Source: Solobacterium moorei
GTDB lineage: Bacteria; Bacillota_I; Bacilli_A; Erysipelotrichales; Erysipelotrichaceae
Reading direction: 5' to 3'
DNA length: 64,000 nucleotides
Assembly: GCF_036323475.1 (NCBI RefSeq)
Contig: NZ_AP028934.1
Location: 124,001-188,000 of the forward strand
Every line of letters starts with the position of its first letter. Position 1 is the first letter of the stretch. This document shows positions 35,484 to 44,255 of the stretch, piece by piece. Below the pieces are notes generated by a model. It worked only from the letters and a program-made list of their open reading frames with translations, had not been told where the DNA came from and made no database searches. Made by a program: the position numbers and the translations under genes.

Positions 35484-37781
35484 ATGGAATATAAATATCG
35501 TGTTGTAGGAATTGATTGTGCAGATTGTGCTGCAGAACTAGCAGAGGAAATTAGAAAAATAGATGGCGTATTGAGTGCGGATATTCACTTTATGCAGCAG
35601 AAGATGTTTTTTGCCTGTGAAGAAAAAAATCATTCTGTGATTGAACAGAAGGTTTTTGACATTATCCATGACGACGAACCGGATGCTGTGATTACGGCTC
35701 TACACGAAGAACCAAAACATCTCTTTAAATTTAATATTAAGAATATCGATTGTGCAGATTGTGCAAATGAGATTGCGGAAAAGGCAATGGAAATCGAAGG
35801 TGTAGAGCATGCGGAAGCTGACTTCATGCATGCGATTCTACGCGTACAGTTTGCGACAGCTGAATATACACGCATTGAAAATGAACTACGTGAAATGATT
35901 GCTAGAGAAGAACCAGAAGTTGAATTCTCGCGGTATTATGTAGAACAAAAGATTGAAAAGAAAGAAAACCATAGTACACAAATTATGATAGCTCGATTGG
36001 TATTGGGTGCACTATTATTTGGTCTATCCTTCTTACTCACAGGAATCACAAGTAATATTTCAACACTACTTGCGTATATCATTCTTGGCTATGACGTTAT
36101 CTATAAAGCCTTCAATAATTTAAGACGAGGAAATCTATTAGACGAGCATTTCCTTATGACTATCGCAACTTTTGCGGCGTTATATTTAAGCGATTGGAAG
36201 GAAGCAACTGGGGTTATGTTATTCTACCAGATTGGGGAATTCTTCCAGGATTTAGCAGTGGAACATTCTCGTAGGTCCATCACATCCTTGATGGATATTC
36301 GCCCAGACTATGCATACGTACAAAGTGGAACAGAGTTTGTCAAAGTTGATCCAACAGAGGTGCAAATTGGCGATATTATTCAAGTAAAACCAGGAGAACG
36401 TATTCCTTTAGATGGTGTTATTGTGACTGGAAGTTCTTCTCTTGATACAGCATCTCTAACAGGTGAATCAAATCTACGTGATGTGGATGTAAATGATGAG
36501 GTAATCTCAGGTGTTGTAAATACAAGCGGTGTGTTATTAATTCGTACAACAAAAGAATTCGCACAATCAACAGTTTCAAGAATTCTAAATATCATCGAAG
36601 AAAATAACGAGACAAAGTCAAAACAAGAAAAGTTCATTACAAAGTTCTCTCATTACTACACTCCTACAGTTGTTGCATTAGCAATTCTTGTAGCTATTAT
36701 AGTGGCGATTTTGACTGGTGATATTAATGAGGGTATCTATCGTGCTTGTACATTTTTGGTTATCTCTTGTCCATGTGCATTAGTGATTTCTATTCCACTT
36801 TCGTTCTTTGCGGGAATTGGTGGATTATCCATGCATGGCATCATGTTAAAAGGAGCAAATTACGTTGAAAAGATTGCGAGGATTCGTACAATTGTATTTG
36901 ATAAAACGGGCACTTTAACAACAGGACAGTTTGCAGTAAATCGTTTATTAGATAGTAGAGATGACGAAAAACTACTAAAACTTGCAGCCTATGCGGAAAG
37001 TTATTCAAATCATCCAATTGCTAGAGCAATTCAAAACGCATATCAATTTGAGATTGATCAAGCAAAGATTTCTGATATGCAAGAGATCGCAGGTAGAGGC
37101 ATTTCAATTGCATTAGAAAACCATCAAGTGCTCGCTGGTAATTATAAGATGATGGAAGAAAATAATGTGGATTGTAAACAATACACAGAGCCAGGAACCT
37201 ATGTATATGTAGCAGAGGATGGTATCTTCTTGGGTTGTATTTTATTGAAGGATACAGTTAAGCAGGATGCAGCTAATGCAATACAGCACTTAAATAAGAA
37301 TCATGCATGCATGATGGTATCTGGTGATGCGAAAGAAATCTGCCAAGAGGTAGGCAAGCAACTGGGTATTGATTCTATCTATGGTGGATGTTTACCAGAA
37401 GATAAGATTACATGCGTGAATACTGTCAAGAAAGATGGTGTAGTCGCATTTGTGGGTGATGGTGTTAATGATGTACCAGTGATGAGAAGTGCCGATATTG
37501 GTTTTGCGATGGGATCACTTGGCAGTGATGCGGCAATTGAAGCGGCAGATGTCATCATCACGGATGATAATCTGAATAAGATTGACATAACTATTCAACA
37601 AGCTAAGAGAATCATTCGCATTGCAAATCAAAATATTATCTTCGCAATTGCGATTAAAGTACTCGCATTAGTATTAGGCGCTCTCGGTATTGCGAACATG
37701 TGGATGGCAATCTTTGCGGATACTGGAGTTGCGATGCTATGTGTCATTAACGCAGTTCGACTTCTTCACATCTGGGAATAA
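35484..37781 (+). CDS. Zn/Cd/Pb-transporting P-type ATPase
   Basis: 765 residues. Two N-terminal heavy-metal-associated domains carry DCADC motifs (Cys12/Cys15 and Cys90/Cys93). Membrane helices follow, with the ion-binding CPC motif (Cys429-Pro-Cys431), the phosphorylated Asp473 in DKTGTLTTG, the nucleotide-domain SNHPIARA (HP motif) and GDGVNDVPV. The last helices contain a conserved Lys and ADTG, diagnostic of the P1B-2 group (ZntA/CadA) rather than copper pumps. It exports divalent soft metals. The ATG at 35484 is preferred over 35442 since GAGG lies before it and the longer frame runs through the operator. Confidence 0.92.
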   Translation: MEYKYRVVGIDCADCAAELAEEIRKIDGVLSADIHFMQQKMFFACEEKNHSVIEQKVFDIIHDDEPDAVITALHEEPKHLFKFNIKNIDCADCANEIAEKAMEIEGVEHAEADFMHAILRVQFATAEYTRIENELREMIAREEPEVEFSRYYVEQKIEKKENHSTQIMIARLVLGALLFGLSFLLTGITSNISTLLAYIILGYDVIYKAFNNLRRGNLLDEHFLMTIATFAALYLSDWKEATGVMLFYQIGEFFQDLAVEHSRRSITSLMDIRPDYAYVQSGTEFVKVDPTEVQIGDIIQVKPGERIPLDGVIVTGSSSLDTASLTGESNLRDVDVNDEVISGVVNTSGVLLIRTTKEFAQSTVSRILNIIEENNETKSKQEKFITKFSHYYTPTVVALAILVAIIVAILTGDINEGIYRACTFLVISCPCALVISIPLSFFAGIGGLSMHGIMLKGANYVEKIARIRTIVFDKTGTLTTGQFAVNRLLDSRDDEKLLKLAAYAESYSNHPIARAIQNAYQFEIDQAKISDMQEIAGRGISIALENHQVLAGNYKMMEENNVDCKQYTEPGTYVYVAEDGIFLGCILLKDTVKQDAANAIQHLNKNHACMMVSGDAKEICQEVGKQLGIDSIYGGCLPEDKITCVNTVKKDGVVAFVGDGVNDVPVMRSADIGFAMGSLGSDAAIEAADVIITDDNLNKIDITIQQAKRIIRIANQNIIFAIAIKVLALVLGALGIANMWMAIFADTGVAMLCVINAVRLLHIWE

Positions 37782-37804
37782 TTAGTATTCCTATATTTGC
37801 AAGT

Positions 37805-37813
37805 ATGGTAAAA
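37805..37813 (+). promoter_or_regulatory. Extended -10 promoter of the small membrane peptide operon
   Basis: TGGTAAAAT (TG, one base, TAAAAT), about 28 bp before the start codon at 37841. Confidence 0.45.
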
Positions 37814-37840
37814 TAACCATGTGGTAAAGGAGGTTATCTT

Positions 37841-37933
37841 ATGCGTATATTAGATATCGTATCGGTGATTATCCTGATACTCGTAGCTGTATTAGGCGTG
37901 CTATATTGGCAAGTAAAAAGGAGCAAGAAATGA
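37841..37933 (+). CDS. 30-residue single-helix membrane peptide
   Basis: A short open frame with a near-perfect ribosome binding site (AAAGGAGG, 7 nt before the ATG). The product starts MRILDIVS, has one hydrophobic helix (about residues 6-23) and ends with a basic tail, QVKRSKK. Its TGA overlaps the ATG of the next gene (ATGA) and its own tail codons carry the next Shine-Dalgarno (AAAAAGGAG), so the two are translationally coupled. This argues for real translation. It may be a partner or regulator of the YvlD-like protein. No family recognised. Confidence 0.7.
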   Translation: MRILDIVSVIILILVAVLGVLYWQVKRSKK

Positions 37934-38268
37934 AGAAATTTATAACTGCTTTACTAGTGAATGTAATTTCGCTTTGGGTAATTGATTACCTCATGAGTTC
38001 TATATATATCGCAACACCAAATGCGTTATTTGCGATTGCCTTTGTACTAATGATTTTGAATGCGACTTTGAAACCGCTAATGAAATTAATCTTCTTGCCA
38101 GTTACATTCTTGAGCTTCGGGTTATTTTCGTTGATTATCAATGCAGTTGTACTCGCAACAGCGTTTAGTTTTGCGCCAGGCTCATATATTATGGGATTTC
38201 CATCAGCGTTTATCGCAAGTGTTCTCTTATCGATTGCGAATTCCGCTATTAATTCTTATATTGAATAA
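37930..38268 (+). CDS. YvlD/phage holin 4-2 family membrane protein
   Basis: 112 residues with four hydrophobic segments, matching the DUF/PF04020 family (YvlD-like; named for a phage holin superfamily but widespread in chromosomes). The motif NATLKPLMKLIFLPVTFLSFGLFSL, here spanning residues 49-73, is the characteristic core. In Bacillus, yvlD belongs to an envelope-stress operon, so a membrane-protection role is plausible. The ATG at 37930 overlaps the stop of the small peptide gene and has AAGGAG before it; an upstream in-frame ATG-less start at 37906 is unlikely. No phage genes are nearby. Confidence 0.85.
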   Translation: MKKFITALLVNVISLWVIDYLMSSIYIATPNALFAIAFVLMILNATLKPLMKLIFLPVTFLSFGLFSLIINAVVLATAFSFAPGSYIMGFPSAFIASVLLSIANSAINSYIE

Positions 38269-38269
38269 A

Positions 38270-38299
38270 ACATCGTACGAATGAAGTGCGATGTTTTTT
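38270..38299 (+). terminator. Terminator of the yvlD-like operon
   Basis: ACATCGTAC (38270-38278) pairs with GTGCGATGT (38286-38294), one wobble, then a T-run. Confidence 0.8.
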
Positions 38300-38369
38300 A
38301 TGGTGGGTTGTATTATCTTACATAAAATATAATAATGATAATGAATGATTTAGATAATAAGAGGTAGAT

Positions 38370-40028
38370 ATGTCCCAACTGGAAAGGATGATTAAAAAAT
38401 CCACATTGAAGTATGCGATGATTGCATTTGGGTTTTGTATTTTATCAGAAATCATCAGCCTGATATCTCCAAGATTAATGCAATATATTATTGATACAGT
38501 TATCCCGCAGAGAAACATGCATACAATTATTTTAAGTATTCTTATTTTTGTATCGATACCACTATTGCATATATGCGTAAAATCAATTTTTAATTACTTT
38601 GCGATTGTATTTGCAAGAAACAAGGGGAATGAGTATGCAATTCAATTGATGGGAAAGCTTATTCATCAACCACTCCGCTTTTTTGATACACACAATTCTA
38701 TTGAATTATTGACGGAATCAGGTAGAGAGCTTTCTAACTTATTATTGTTCTATATTAAAGATATTCCTAGTTACTATAGTGCAATTCTATCTTCAATCAT
38801 TATCTTTATAATTTTGTGTTCTTATCACCCTGTGATAGGGATATTCCAAATATTATTCTTACCGCTTAGTATTATTCCGGTTAGATTTATTCATATTAAG
38901 TTAGAGGGATTAGTTAATAATGTTCTTGAAAAGAATGCAAAGAATAATCAGTTGAAAGCGGATATTTTCAAGAATATAGACTACATTAAGAGTAATAATC
39001 TTGAGACATTTTATATCAATAAGATTAAAGAGAATAATGATGCGATTGTTTCTGTCTGGGGAAGTGTCGCTTCTATGGAATCGCTAGCTGGTGTATGGAT
39101 CAATGGATTCATGACATCTCTATTTACGGGACTATCATTTGGTATTGTTGCGTTATTGATGATGTATACAACACAGCTTACAGTTGGAACAATTATTTCT
39201 GTAGTAAGCTATTGTGAGTTGTTGTATTCCTATCTAAATACAGTATTCTCGACAGAAATTGAAAAAGGAAAGTTCAAAGGCGAATTTACAAAGACAAAGG
39301 AATTGTTTGAATTAGTCTCTGATACTTCGAAAAATCAGCATCCATTTTCATTTAAACGAGCAATTCAATTTCATAAAGTAGATTTTCAATACACGAACAC
39401 ACGTATCTTAAAAGAACTGACAATGGTATTACCAGCTCATAAATGGACAGTCATATTGGGTGAAAGTGGTGTTGGGAAAAGTACAATTTTAAAACTGATA
39501 GAAAAATTCTACACAGAGTATGAAGGGAAAATCATGGTTGATGATATATCACTGAAGGATATTGATAATCATGATTTAAGAAGTAAGGTAGCTTATTTAT
39601 CACAATCACCTTCTTTATTCCCAGGTAGTATTCGCAGTAATTTAACAGTTGGTAACGATACAATCACAGATGAAATGATTTGGGGAGTATTAGAAACTGT
39701 GAATATGAAAGAGTATGTTTCATCGTTGGATGATGCTTTGGATACTGATGTTTTTGAAGCAGGTAAAATTATGTCTACTGGACAGAAACAGCGTTTGTGC
39801 ATCGCAAGAGCGTTATTGAGAAACGTAGAGATATATTTATTGGATGAAATTACATCAAATGTAGATCCTGAAAATACGCAATTGATTTTATCTTATTTCA
39901 AAGAACTTTCAAAAGATGGAAAGACAATCATTAGTGTTACTCATGATAGGGAATACATTCCGTTTGCGGATATGATATATGAATTATGTAATGGAAAGGA
40001 CGCAACCATAGTTTCTGAAATTCAATGA
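38370..40028 (+). CDS. ABC exporter, fused membrane and ATPase domains
   Basis: 552 residues: a type 1 exporter membrane domain (about 10-310, six helices) and an ATPase domain with Walker A GESGVGKST, signature MSTGQKQR (a variant of LSGGQ), Walker B IYLLDEITSNVD with catalytic Glu, and switch VTHDREY with His. All functional residues are there, so it may work as a homodimer. AGAGG precedes the ATG and TATAAT lies about 40 bp upstream. Its base composition looks more AT-rich than the adjacent exporter genes. No bacteriocin or lantibiotic gene is adjacent, so the cargo is unknown. Confidence 0.88.
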   Translation: MSQLERMIKKSTLKYAMIAFGFCILSEIISLISPRLMQYIIDTVIPQRNMHTIILSILIFVSIPLLHICVKSIFNYFAIVFARNKGNEYAIQLMGKLIHQPLRFFDTHNSIELLTESGRELSNLLLFYIKDIPSYYSAILSSIIIFIILCSYHPVIGIFQILFLPLSIIPVRFIHIKLEGLVNNVLEKNAKNNQLKADIFKNIDYIKSNNLETFYINKIKENNDAIVSVWGSVASMESLAGVWINGFMTSLFTGLSFGIVALLMMYTTQLTVGTIISVVSYCELLYSYLNTVFSTEIEKGKFKGEFTKTKELFELVSDTSKNQHPFSFKRAIQFHKVDFQYTNTRILKELTMVLPAHKWTVILGESGVGKSTILKLIEKFYTEYEGKIMVDDISLKDIDNHDLRSKVAYLSQSPSLFPGSIRSNLTVGNDTITDEMIWGVLETVNMKEYVSSLDDALDTDVFEAGKIMSTGQKQRLCIARALLRNVEIYLLDEITSNVDPENTQLILSYFKELSKDGKTIISVTHDREYIPFADMIYELCNGKDATIVSEIQ

Positions 40029-40064
40029 TAGCTATATAAGAGGATAAATTTTGATTGTTTATAG

Positions 40065-40096
40065 GAGCATATAAGAGAAATTGTATGCTCTTTTGT
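40065..40096 (+). terminator. Terminator after the ABC exporter
   Basis: GAGCATA (40065-40071) pairs with TATGCTC (40084-40090), followed by TTTT. Confidence 0.7.
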
Positions 40097-40124
40097 GATT
40101 ATGCGGCAACATTATTACAATATC

Positions 40125-40133
40125 TGATATAAT
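40125..40133 (+). promoter_or_regulatory. Extended -10 promoter of dtd, very short leader
   Basis: TGATATAAT (TG, one base, perfect TATAAT). The ATG at 40144 follows after 10 nt, leaving at most about 3-4 nt of leader and no Shine-Dalgarno. Confidence 0.6.
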
Positions 40134-40143
40134 TTTTATCGAT

Positions 40144-40593
40144 ATGAGAACAGTAATTCAAAGAGTAAAGCATGCAAGTGTTACCATCGATGGAGTAGTA
40201 AATGGGAAAATCGATCAAGGTTTTCTATTATTAGTTGGAATCAAAGATGGTGACACAGAAGCAGTTGTAGAAAAGATGGCAGACAAGATTGCCAAAATGC
40301 GTATTTTCGATGATGAAAATGGAAAGATGAATCTAGCATTACAACAAGTAGGAGGTGCGATTCTATCAATTTCACAGTTTACGTTATTCGCAAACTGCAA
40401 AAAAGGGAATCGCCCAAGCTTTGATGGGGCTGGAAAGCCTGAACATGCCAAAGCGATGTATCTATACTTTAACGAAGTATTGCGACGCTATGGTTTACAA
40501 GTAGAAGAAGGCATCTTTGCGGCAGATATGAAAGTTGAGTTGCTCAATGATGGGCCTATCACAATATGTCTAGATTCGGAGGATTTAAAATGA
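40144..40593 (+). CDS. dtd: D-aminoacyl-tRNA deacylase
   Basis: 149 residues, the normal length. It hydrolyses D-amino acids wrongly attached to tRNA, and Gly-tRNA(Ala). The family motifs SQFTL (residues 77-81) and the Gly-cisPro sequence NDGPITI near the C terminus form the active site; MRTVIQRVKHASV is the typical start. The stop overlaps the folD ATG. There is no ribosome binding site; an extended -10 lies immediately upstream, so initiation is probably leaderless-like. Confidence 0.96.
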   Translation: MRTVIQRVKHASVTIDGVVNGKIDQGFLLLVGIKDGDTEAVVEKMADKIAKMRIFDDENGKMNLALQQVGGAILSISQFTLFANCKKGNRPSFDGAGKPEHAKAMYLYFNEVLRRYGLQVEEGIFAADMKVELLNDGPITICLDSEDLK

Positions 40594-41441
40594 CACAAAT
40601 TATCTACGGTAGTGAATTATCTGCCGAATTAAAAGAAAATATGCGTTCAAAGGTGGAATCTTGGGTATCCATAGGTATGAGAACCCCCTGTCTTGCGGTT
40701 ATCCTTGTAGGAGATAATCCGGCATCTGAGTCTTATGTACGTGGAAAAGAAAAGGCTTGTGCAGCCGTTGGTATTAAAACCAATACGATTCGTTTATCTT
40801 CTTCTATCTCCCAAGAGGAATTAGAGAAGATAATCTGTGATTGTACGAAGGATGATACGGTTGATGGAATCTTGATTCAATTACCATTACCTGAAGGCTT
40901 TGATGAAGATAGAGCGATAGCTTGCATCGATCCACAAAAGGATGTGGATGGACTTCATCCATTGAACTTTGGAAGATTCTTTATGAATCAACCATCCTTT
41001 GTGCCATGTACACCACTAGGTATTATGGAACTCTTAAAACGTATGGAATGTAATCCTAAGGGTAAGCATGCGGTCGTAATTGGTCGTTCTAAATTGGTGG
41101 GGACACCAGTAGCTCGTTTATTGCAGAATGCAAATGCGACTGTAACAATTTGCCATTCCCATACTGCAAACTTAAAAGAACTTACAAACTTAGCAGATAT
41201 CTTAATTGTCGCAGTAGGTAAGCCAAAGATGATTGATGCTCAATATGTCAAAGAAGGTGCATATGTCATTGACGTTGGTGTAAATAGTGTTGATGGGCAT
41301 TTATGCGGCGATGTGGATTTTGAATCGGTAGCTCCTAAGGCAGGTGCGATTACACCTGTACCAAAGGGTGTTGGTCCAATGACCATTTGTATGTTATTAC
41401 AAAATACAATCACCGCATATGAAAAGAGGCAGGGACTATGA
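40590..41441 (+). CDS. folD: Bifunctional methylenetetrahydrofolate dehydrogenase/cyclohydrolase
   Basis: 283 residues. It interconverts methylene-, methenyl- and formyl-tetrahydrofolate with NADP, feeding purine and formylmethionine synthesis. Motifs: VGDNPASESYVRGKEKAC with the catalytic Lys region, DGILIQLPLP, and the C-terminal PKGVGPMTICMLLQNT. A Rossmann-type stretch VIGRSKLVGTPVA binds the dinucleotide. The ATG at 40590 overlaps the dtd stop by 4 nt with CGGAGG 7 nt upstream, so an in-frame start at 40566 inside dtd is rejected. Confidence 0.96.
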   Translation: MTQIIYGSELSAELKENMRSKVESWVSIGMRTPCLAVILVGDNPASESYVRGKEKACAAVGIKTNTIRLSSSISQEELEKIICDCTKDDTVDGILIQLPLPEGFDEDRAIACIDPQKDVDGLHPLNFGRFFMNQPSFVPCTPLGIMELLKRMECNPKGKHAVVIGRSKLVGTPVARLLQNANATVTICHSHTANLKELTNLADILIVAVGKPKMIDAQYVKEGAYVIDVGVNSVDGHLCGDVDFESVAPKAGAITPVPKGVGPMTICMLLQNTITAYEKRQGL

Positions 41442-41638
41442 TTAGTGATTTTAATCTAAACGATACGGTTGAAATGAAAAAGGAACATCCATGCAAGAAA
41501 TCCAAGTATTGGAAAGTGATTCGTATGGGTGCTGATATTAAAATCAAGTGTTTAGGCTGTGGTGCAGTCGTGATGTTTCCGCGACATGAATTTGAGCGTA
41601 AGCTGAAGAAGATTATTGAAAAAGCACCACAGGAATAA
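41438..41638 (+). CDS. DUF951 family small zinc-ribbon-like protein
   Basis: 66 residues. It matches DUF951 (family member YyaB/DUF951-type proteins near ychF in Firmicutes) with the pattern DxVxMKKxHPC and IKCLGCG, four-residue spaced Cys pairs suggesting metal binding. It overlaps folD by 4 nt (ATGA) and precedes ychF, its common neighbour. Biochemical function unknown; a role around translation or ribosome binding is suggested only by neighbourhood. Confidence 0.85.
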   Translation: MISDFNLNDTVEMKKEHPCKKSKYWKVIRMGADIKIKCLGCGAVVMFPRHEFERKLKKIIEKAPQE

Positions 41639-41662
41639 GAGGAAAGAAAAGAGGAATCAAAT

Positions 41663-42766
41663 ATGTCATTAACAGCAGGTATCGTTGGCTTACCAAACGT
41701 TGGTAAATCAACTTTGTTTAATGCAATTACAAACAGCCAAGTCTTAGCAGAGAACTATCCATTCGCAACCATCAATCCAAACGTTGGTGTGGTAGAAGTT
41801 CCTGATAAGAGAATGGATGACTTCGTAGAGCTCTTCCATCCAAAGAAGACAATTTATACAACCTTTGAATTTACAGATATCGCAGGTCTTGTGAAGGGTG
41901 CTTCAAAGGGTGAAGGCTTAGGGAACCAATTTTTAGCGAATATTCGTGAGACAGACGCAATCGTTCACGTTGTAAGATGTTTTGATGATAGTAATATCGA
42001 ACATGTAGAGGGCTCTGTTGACCCAATTCGTGATATCGAAGAAATTAACTTAGAGCTTTGCTTAAGTGATTTGGATACAGTCCAGAATCGTATTAGTAAG
42101 GTGGCTAAGAAGGCACAGACATCTAAAGATAAGGATGCGGTAGCTGAATATACATCCTTACAGAAGTTTGAAAAGTTATTAGAGGCAGGAACACCAGTGC
42201 GTCTAGGTGATTTAGATGATTCTGATCGTGATGTTTTAAAGAACTATGGTTTATTAACATCGAAGCCAGTTATCTATGTTGCGAATATGAGCGATGAAGA
42301 AATTGGTGATCCTGAAAGTAATGCGTACTACCAAAAGGTAAAAGCATTTGCGGCAAATGAAGGCAGTGAATGTATCGCTATCTGTGCAAAGATGGAAGAA
42401 GAACTTTCAAGTCTCGATAAAGAAGAGAAGGCTGCATTCATGCAGGACTTAGGAATTGCTCAATCTGGTTTGGATAAGATTATTCGTGCTGCTTATCACT
42501 TGCTGGGCTTAAGAACATTCTTCACAGTTGGTGAACCAGAGTGTCGTGCATGGACTTTCCGTGAAGGCATGAAAGCACCACAATGCGCAGGCATTATCCA
42601 TACAGATTTTGAAAAGGGATTTATTCGTGCGGAAATTTACAGCTATGAAGACTTGATGGAATATCGTACAGAACAATCTGTTAAGGAACATGGTAAGATG
42701 CGCTTAGAGGGTAAAGAATACTTGATGAAGGATGGAGATGTAGTCTTCTTCCGTTTCAATGTATAA
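41663..42766 (+). CDS. ychF: Redox-regulated ATPase/GTPase YchF (OLA1 family)
   Basis: 367 residues. Obg-like P-loop protein that prefers ATP and associates with ribosomes; implicated in stress responses. G1 is GLPNVGKST (residues 8-16), G3 DIAGLVKGASKGEG (with the family's hydrophobic residue in place of catalytic Gln), and the G4 position reads NMSD instead of NKxD, the change that gives ATP preference. The C-terminal TGS-type domain ends in the usual DGDVVFFRFNV. GAGGAA precedes the ATG. Confidence 0.95.
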   Translation: MSLTAGIVGLPNVGKSTLFNAITNSQVLAENYPFATINPNVGVVEVPDKRMDDFVELFHPKKTIYTTFEFTDIAGLVKGASKGEGLGNQFLANIRETDAIVHVVRCFDDSNIEHVEGSVDPIRDIEEINLELCLSDLDTVQNRISKVAKKAQTSKDKDAVAEYTSLQKFEKLLEAGTPVRLGDLDDSDRDVLKNYGLLTSKPVIYVANMSDEEIGDPESNAYYQKVKAFAANEGSECIAICAKMEEELSSLDKEEKAAFMQDLGIAQSGLDKIIRAAYHLLGLRTFFTVGEPECRAWTFREGMKAPQCAGIIHTDFEKGFIRAEIYSYEDLMEYRTEQSVKEHGKMRLEGKEYLMKDGDVVFFRFNV

Positions 42767-42823
42767 TTCATCTCATTTTCACAGTGAATCATGATAAAAT
42801 AGGAGTAACAATAGGAGGCTTAT

Positions 42824-43147
42824 ATGAAACTGATCTTAGCAATTGTATCCAATGATGATGCATCTGCAGTTTCTGCTGCACTTACAAAGAATAATTTCTA
42901 TATGACACGTTTAGCAACGACTGGTGGATTCTTACGTGCTGGAAATACAACCATTATTGTTGGTACGGAAGATGAACTTGTAGATAAATGTATCGCTGTT
43001 ATCGGTGAAGAAGCGAAGCGTCGTACAGAAATTGTTCCATCTACCGCATCATATGACGTTGGTAGATATGCGTCCTTCCCGGTTGAAGTACAAATCGGTG
43101 GTGCGACAATCTTTGTATTGGACATCGAACAATTCAAGAAGCTATAA
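42824..43147 (+). CDS. darA: Cyclic di-AMP receptor, PII-like (DarA/PstA)
   Basis: 107 residues, the standard length for the YaaQ/DarA family. The trimeric PII-like protein binds cyclic di-AMP between subunits; downstream targets are not well defined. Recognisable stretches are KLILAIVSNDDA, RLATTGGFLRAGNTT and ASFPVEVQIGGATIFVLD. AGGAGG precedes the ATG, and TAAAAT about 25 bp upstream may be its -10. In Bacillus the homologue is near tmk/holB; that context is absent here. Confidence 0.95.
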   Translation: MKLILAIVSNDDASAVSAALTKNNFYMTRLATTGGFLRAGNTTIIVGTEDELVDKCIAVIGEEAKRRTEIVPSTASYDVGRYASFPVEVQIGGATIFVLDIEQFKKL

Positions 43148-43170
43148 GCAGGGGAACCTGCTTTCTTTTA
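43146..43170 (+). terminator. Terminator or attenuator after darA
   Basis: AAGCAGG (43146-43152) pairs with CCTGCTT (43157-43163), loop GGAA, then TCTTTT. Confidence 0.6.
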
Positions 43171-43192
43171 TCCTAAGAGAAAGGAAGAAAGT

Positions 43193-43753
43193 ATGACTGT
43201 ACTATTTATAAATGCCGCATTCCGTGAGAATTCTAGAACAAATGCATTGGCGCAAAAATATCTATCAACTCTGACAGATGATATTGAAACAGTAAACTTG
43301 GGTGAAGAAGATATTCATCCTTTACAGAAAGCTTCGTTAGAAAAATATTGTAAGGATTCACGCAGTCATGAATTTAGTGATGATATGTATCGCTACGCCA
43401 AACAATTTGCTAAGGCTGATGAAATTGTGATTGCGGCTCCATTCTGGAATTTTGGCTTACCCGCAGTATTACATGCTTATCTTGAGCTTGTATGCACACA
43501 AGGCTTAACGTTTGATTTGAACAAAGCGGGCGAGTATTACAGTCTCTGTCAGGCAAAGAAGCTAGTGCTTATTTTGACGGCTGGTGGAAATGTGCCTGAA
43601 AATGATTGTGCAATCTCCTTTATTCGAACTTTATGCAAAGAGTTCTGGAAGATTGATGATGTACGTTATTATTACGCCGATGGTATCGACCTTGTTGGTG
43701 CAGATGTGAATTCGAAGTTGGAGAAAGTGATTCAACAGTATGGAAATTCGTAA
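43193..43753 (+). CDS. FMN-dependent NAD(P)H oxidoreductase, azoreductase-like
   Basis: 186 residues with a flavodoxin-2 fold. The N-terminal phosphate-binding loop is INAAFRENSRTNALA (about 6-20), and APFWNFGLPAVLHAYLE is the central family signature of AzoR-type NADH:quinone/azo reductases. TAGGN near residue 135 is the usual flavin-ring contact. Likely reduces quinones or azo and nitro compounds in the cytoplasm. GAAAGGAAGAA precedes the ATG. It overlaps the next gene by 14 nt, so the two form an operon. Confidence 0.85.
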   Translation: MTVLFINAAFRENSRTNALAQKYLSTLTDDIETVNLGEEDIHPLQKASLEKYCKDSRSHEFSDDMYRYAKQFAKADEIVIAAPFWNFGLPAVLHAYLELVCTQGLTFDLNKAGEYYSLCQAKKLVLILTAGGNVPENDCAISFIRTLCKEFWKIDDVRYYYADGIDLVGADVNSKLEKVIQQYGNS

Positions 43754-44243
43754 GAGTAGTTTCGAAGACATTGACCAGATTATGTGTGTGATTCATGATG
43801 CGCAAGAAAGTATGCGTAATAACAGTATCCCGCAATGGCAAGATGGTTATCCAAATGAAGAAGTTATTTCCCAGGACATAAAATCAGGCAATAGCTACGT
43901 GCTTGTGGAAGATGAAAAAGTCATTGGTACTGCATATATCATTGCAGGACACGAGCCAAGCTATGACTATATTGAAGATGGAGGGTGGCTAAACAACCAT
44001 CCATATGTTGTTGTACATCGCATTGCAATTTCGAAAGATCACAAAGGGAAAGACTGTGCTCGACAAATGATGGCGTTTGCAGAGAGCGTGGCTATCAATT
44101 CTCAGATTCATGATATCCGTATTGATACCCATCATCAAAATCTTCCGATGCGTAAGTTCTTATCAAAGTTAGGTTATCATGCATGTGGAACGATTTACTT
44201 AGAAAATGGTGATAAGCGCATCGCATATCAAAAATCATTTTAA
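43740..44243 (+). CDS. GNAT-family N-acetyltransferase
   Basis: 167 residues with an acetyl-CoA-binding GNAT fold: the central strand HRIAISKDHKGKDCARQMMAFAE contains the Q/R-x-x-G/A acetyl-CoA loop (here HKGKDCA), and the C-terminal MRKFLSKLGYHACGTIYL is typical. Substrate unknown. Its ATG lies inside the end of the reductase gene (14-nt overlap) and has only a weak GGAG 18 nt upstream, so translation may depend on coupling. Confidence 0.8.
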   Translation: MEIRKSSFEDIDQIMCVIHDAQESMRNNSIPQWQDGYPNEEVISQDIKSGNSYVLVEDEKVIGTAYIIAGHEPSYDYIEDGGWLNNHPYVVVHRIAISKDHKGKDCARQMMAFAESVAINSQIHDIRIDTHHQNLPMRKFLSKLGYHACGTIYLENGDKRIAYQKSF

Positions 44244-44255
44244 AAAGAAAACACA

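Noticed and set aside
37930-38268. Prophage holin
   Set aside because: The family name includes phage holin, but this YvlD-like type is chromosomal and no lysis or phage gene is nearby.
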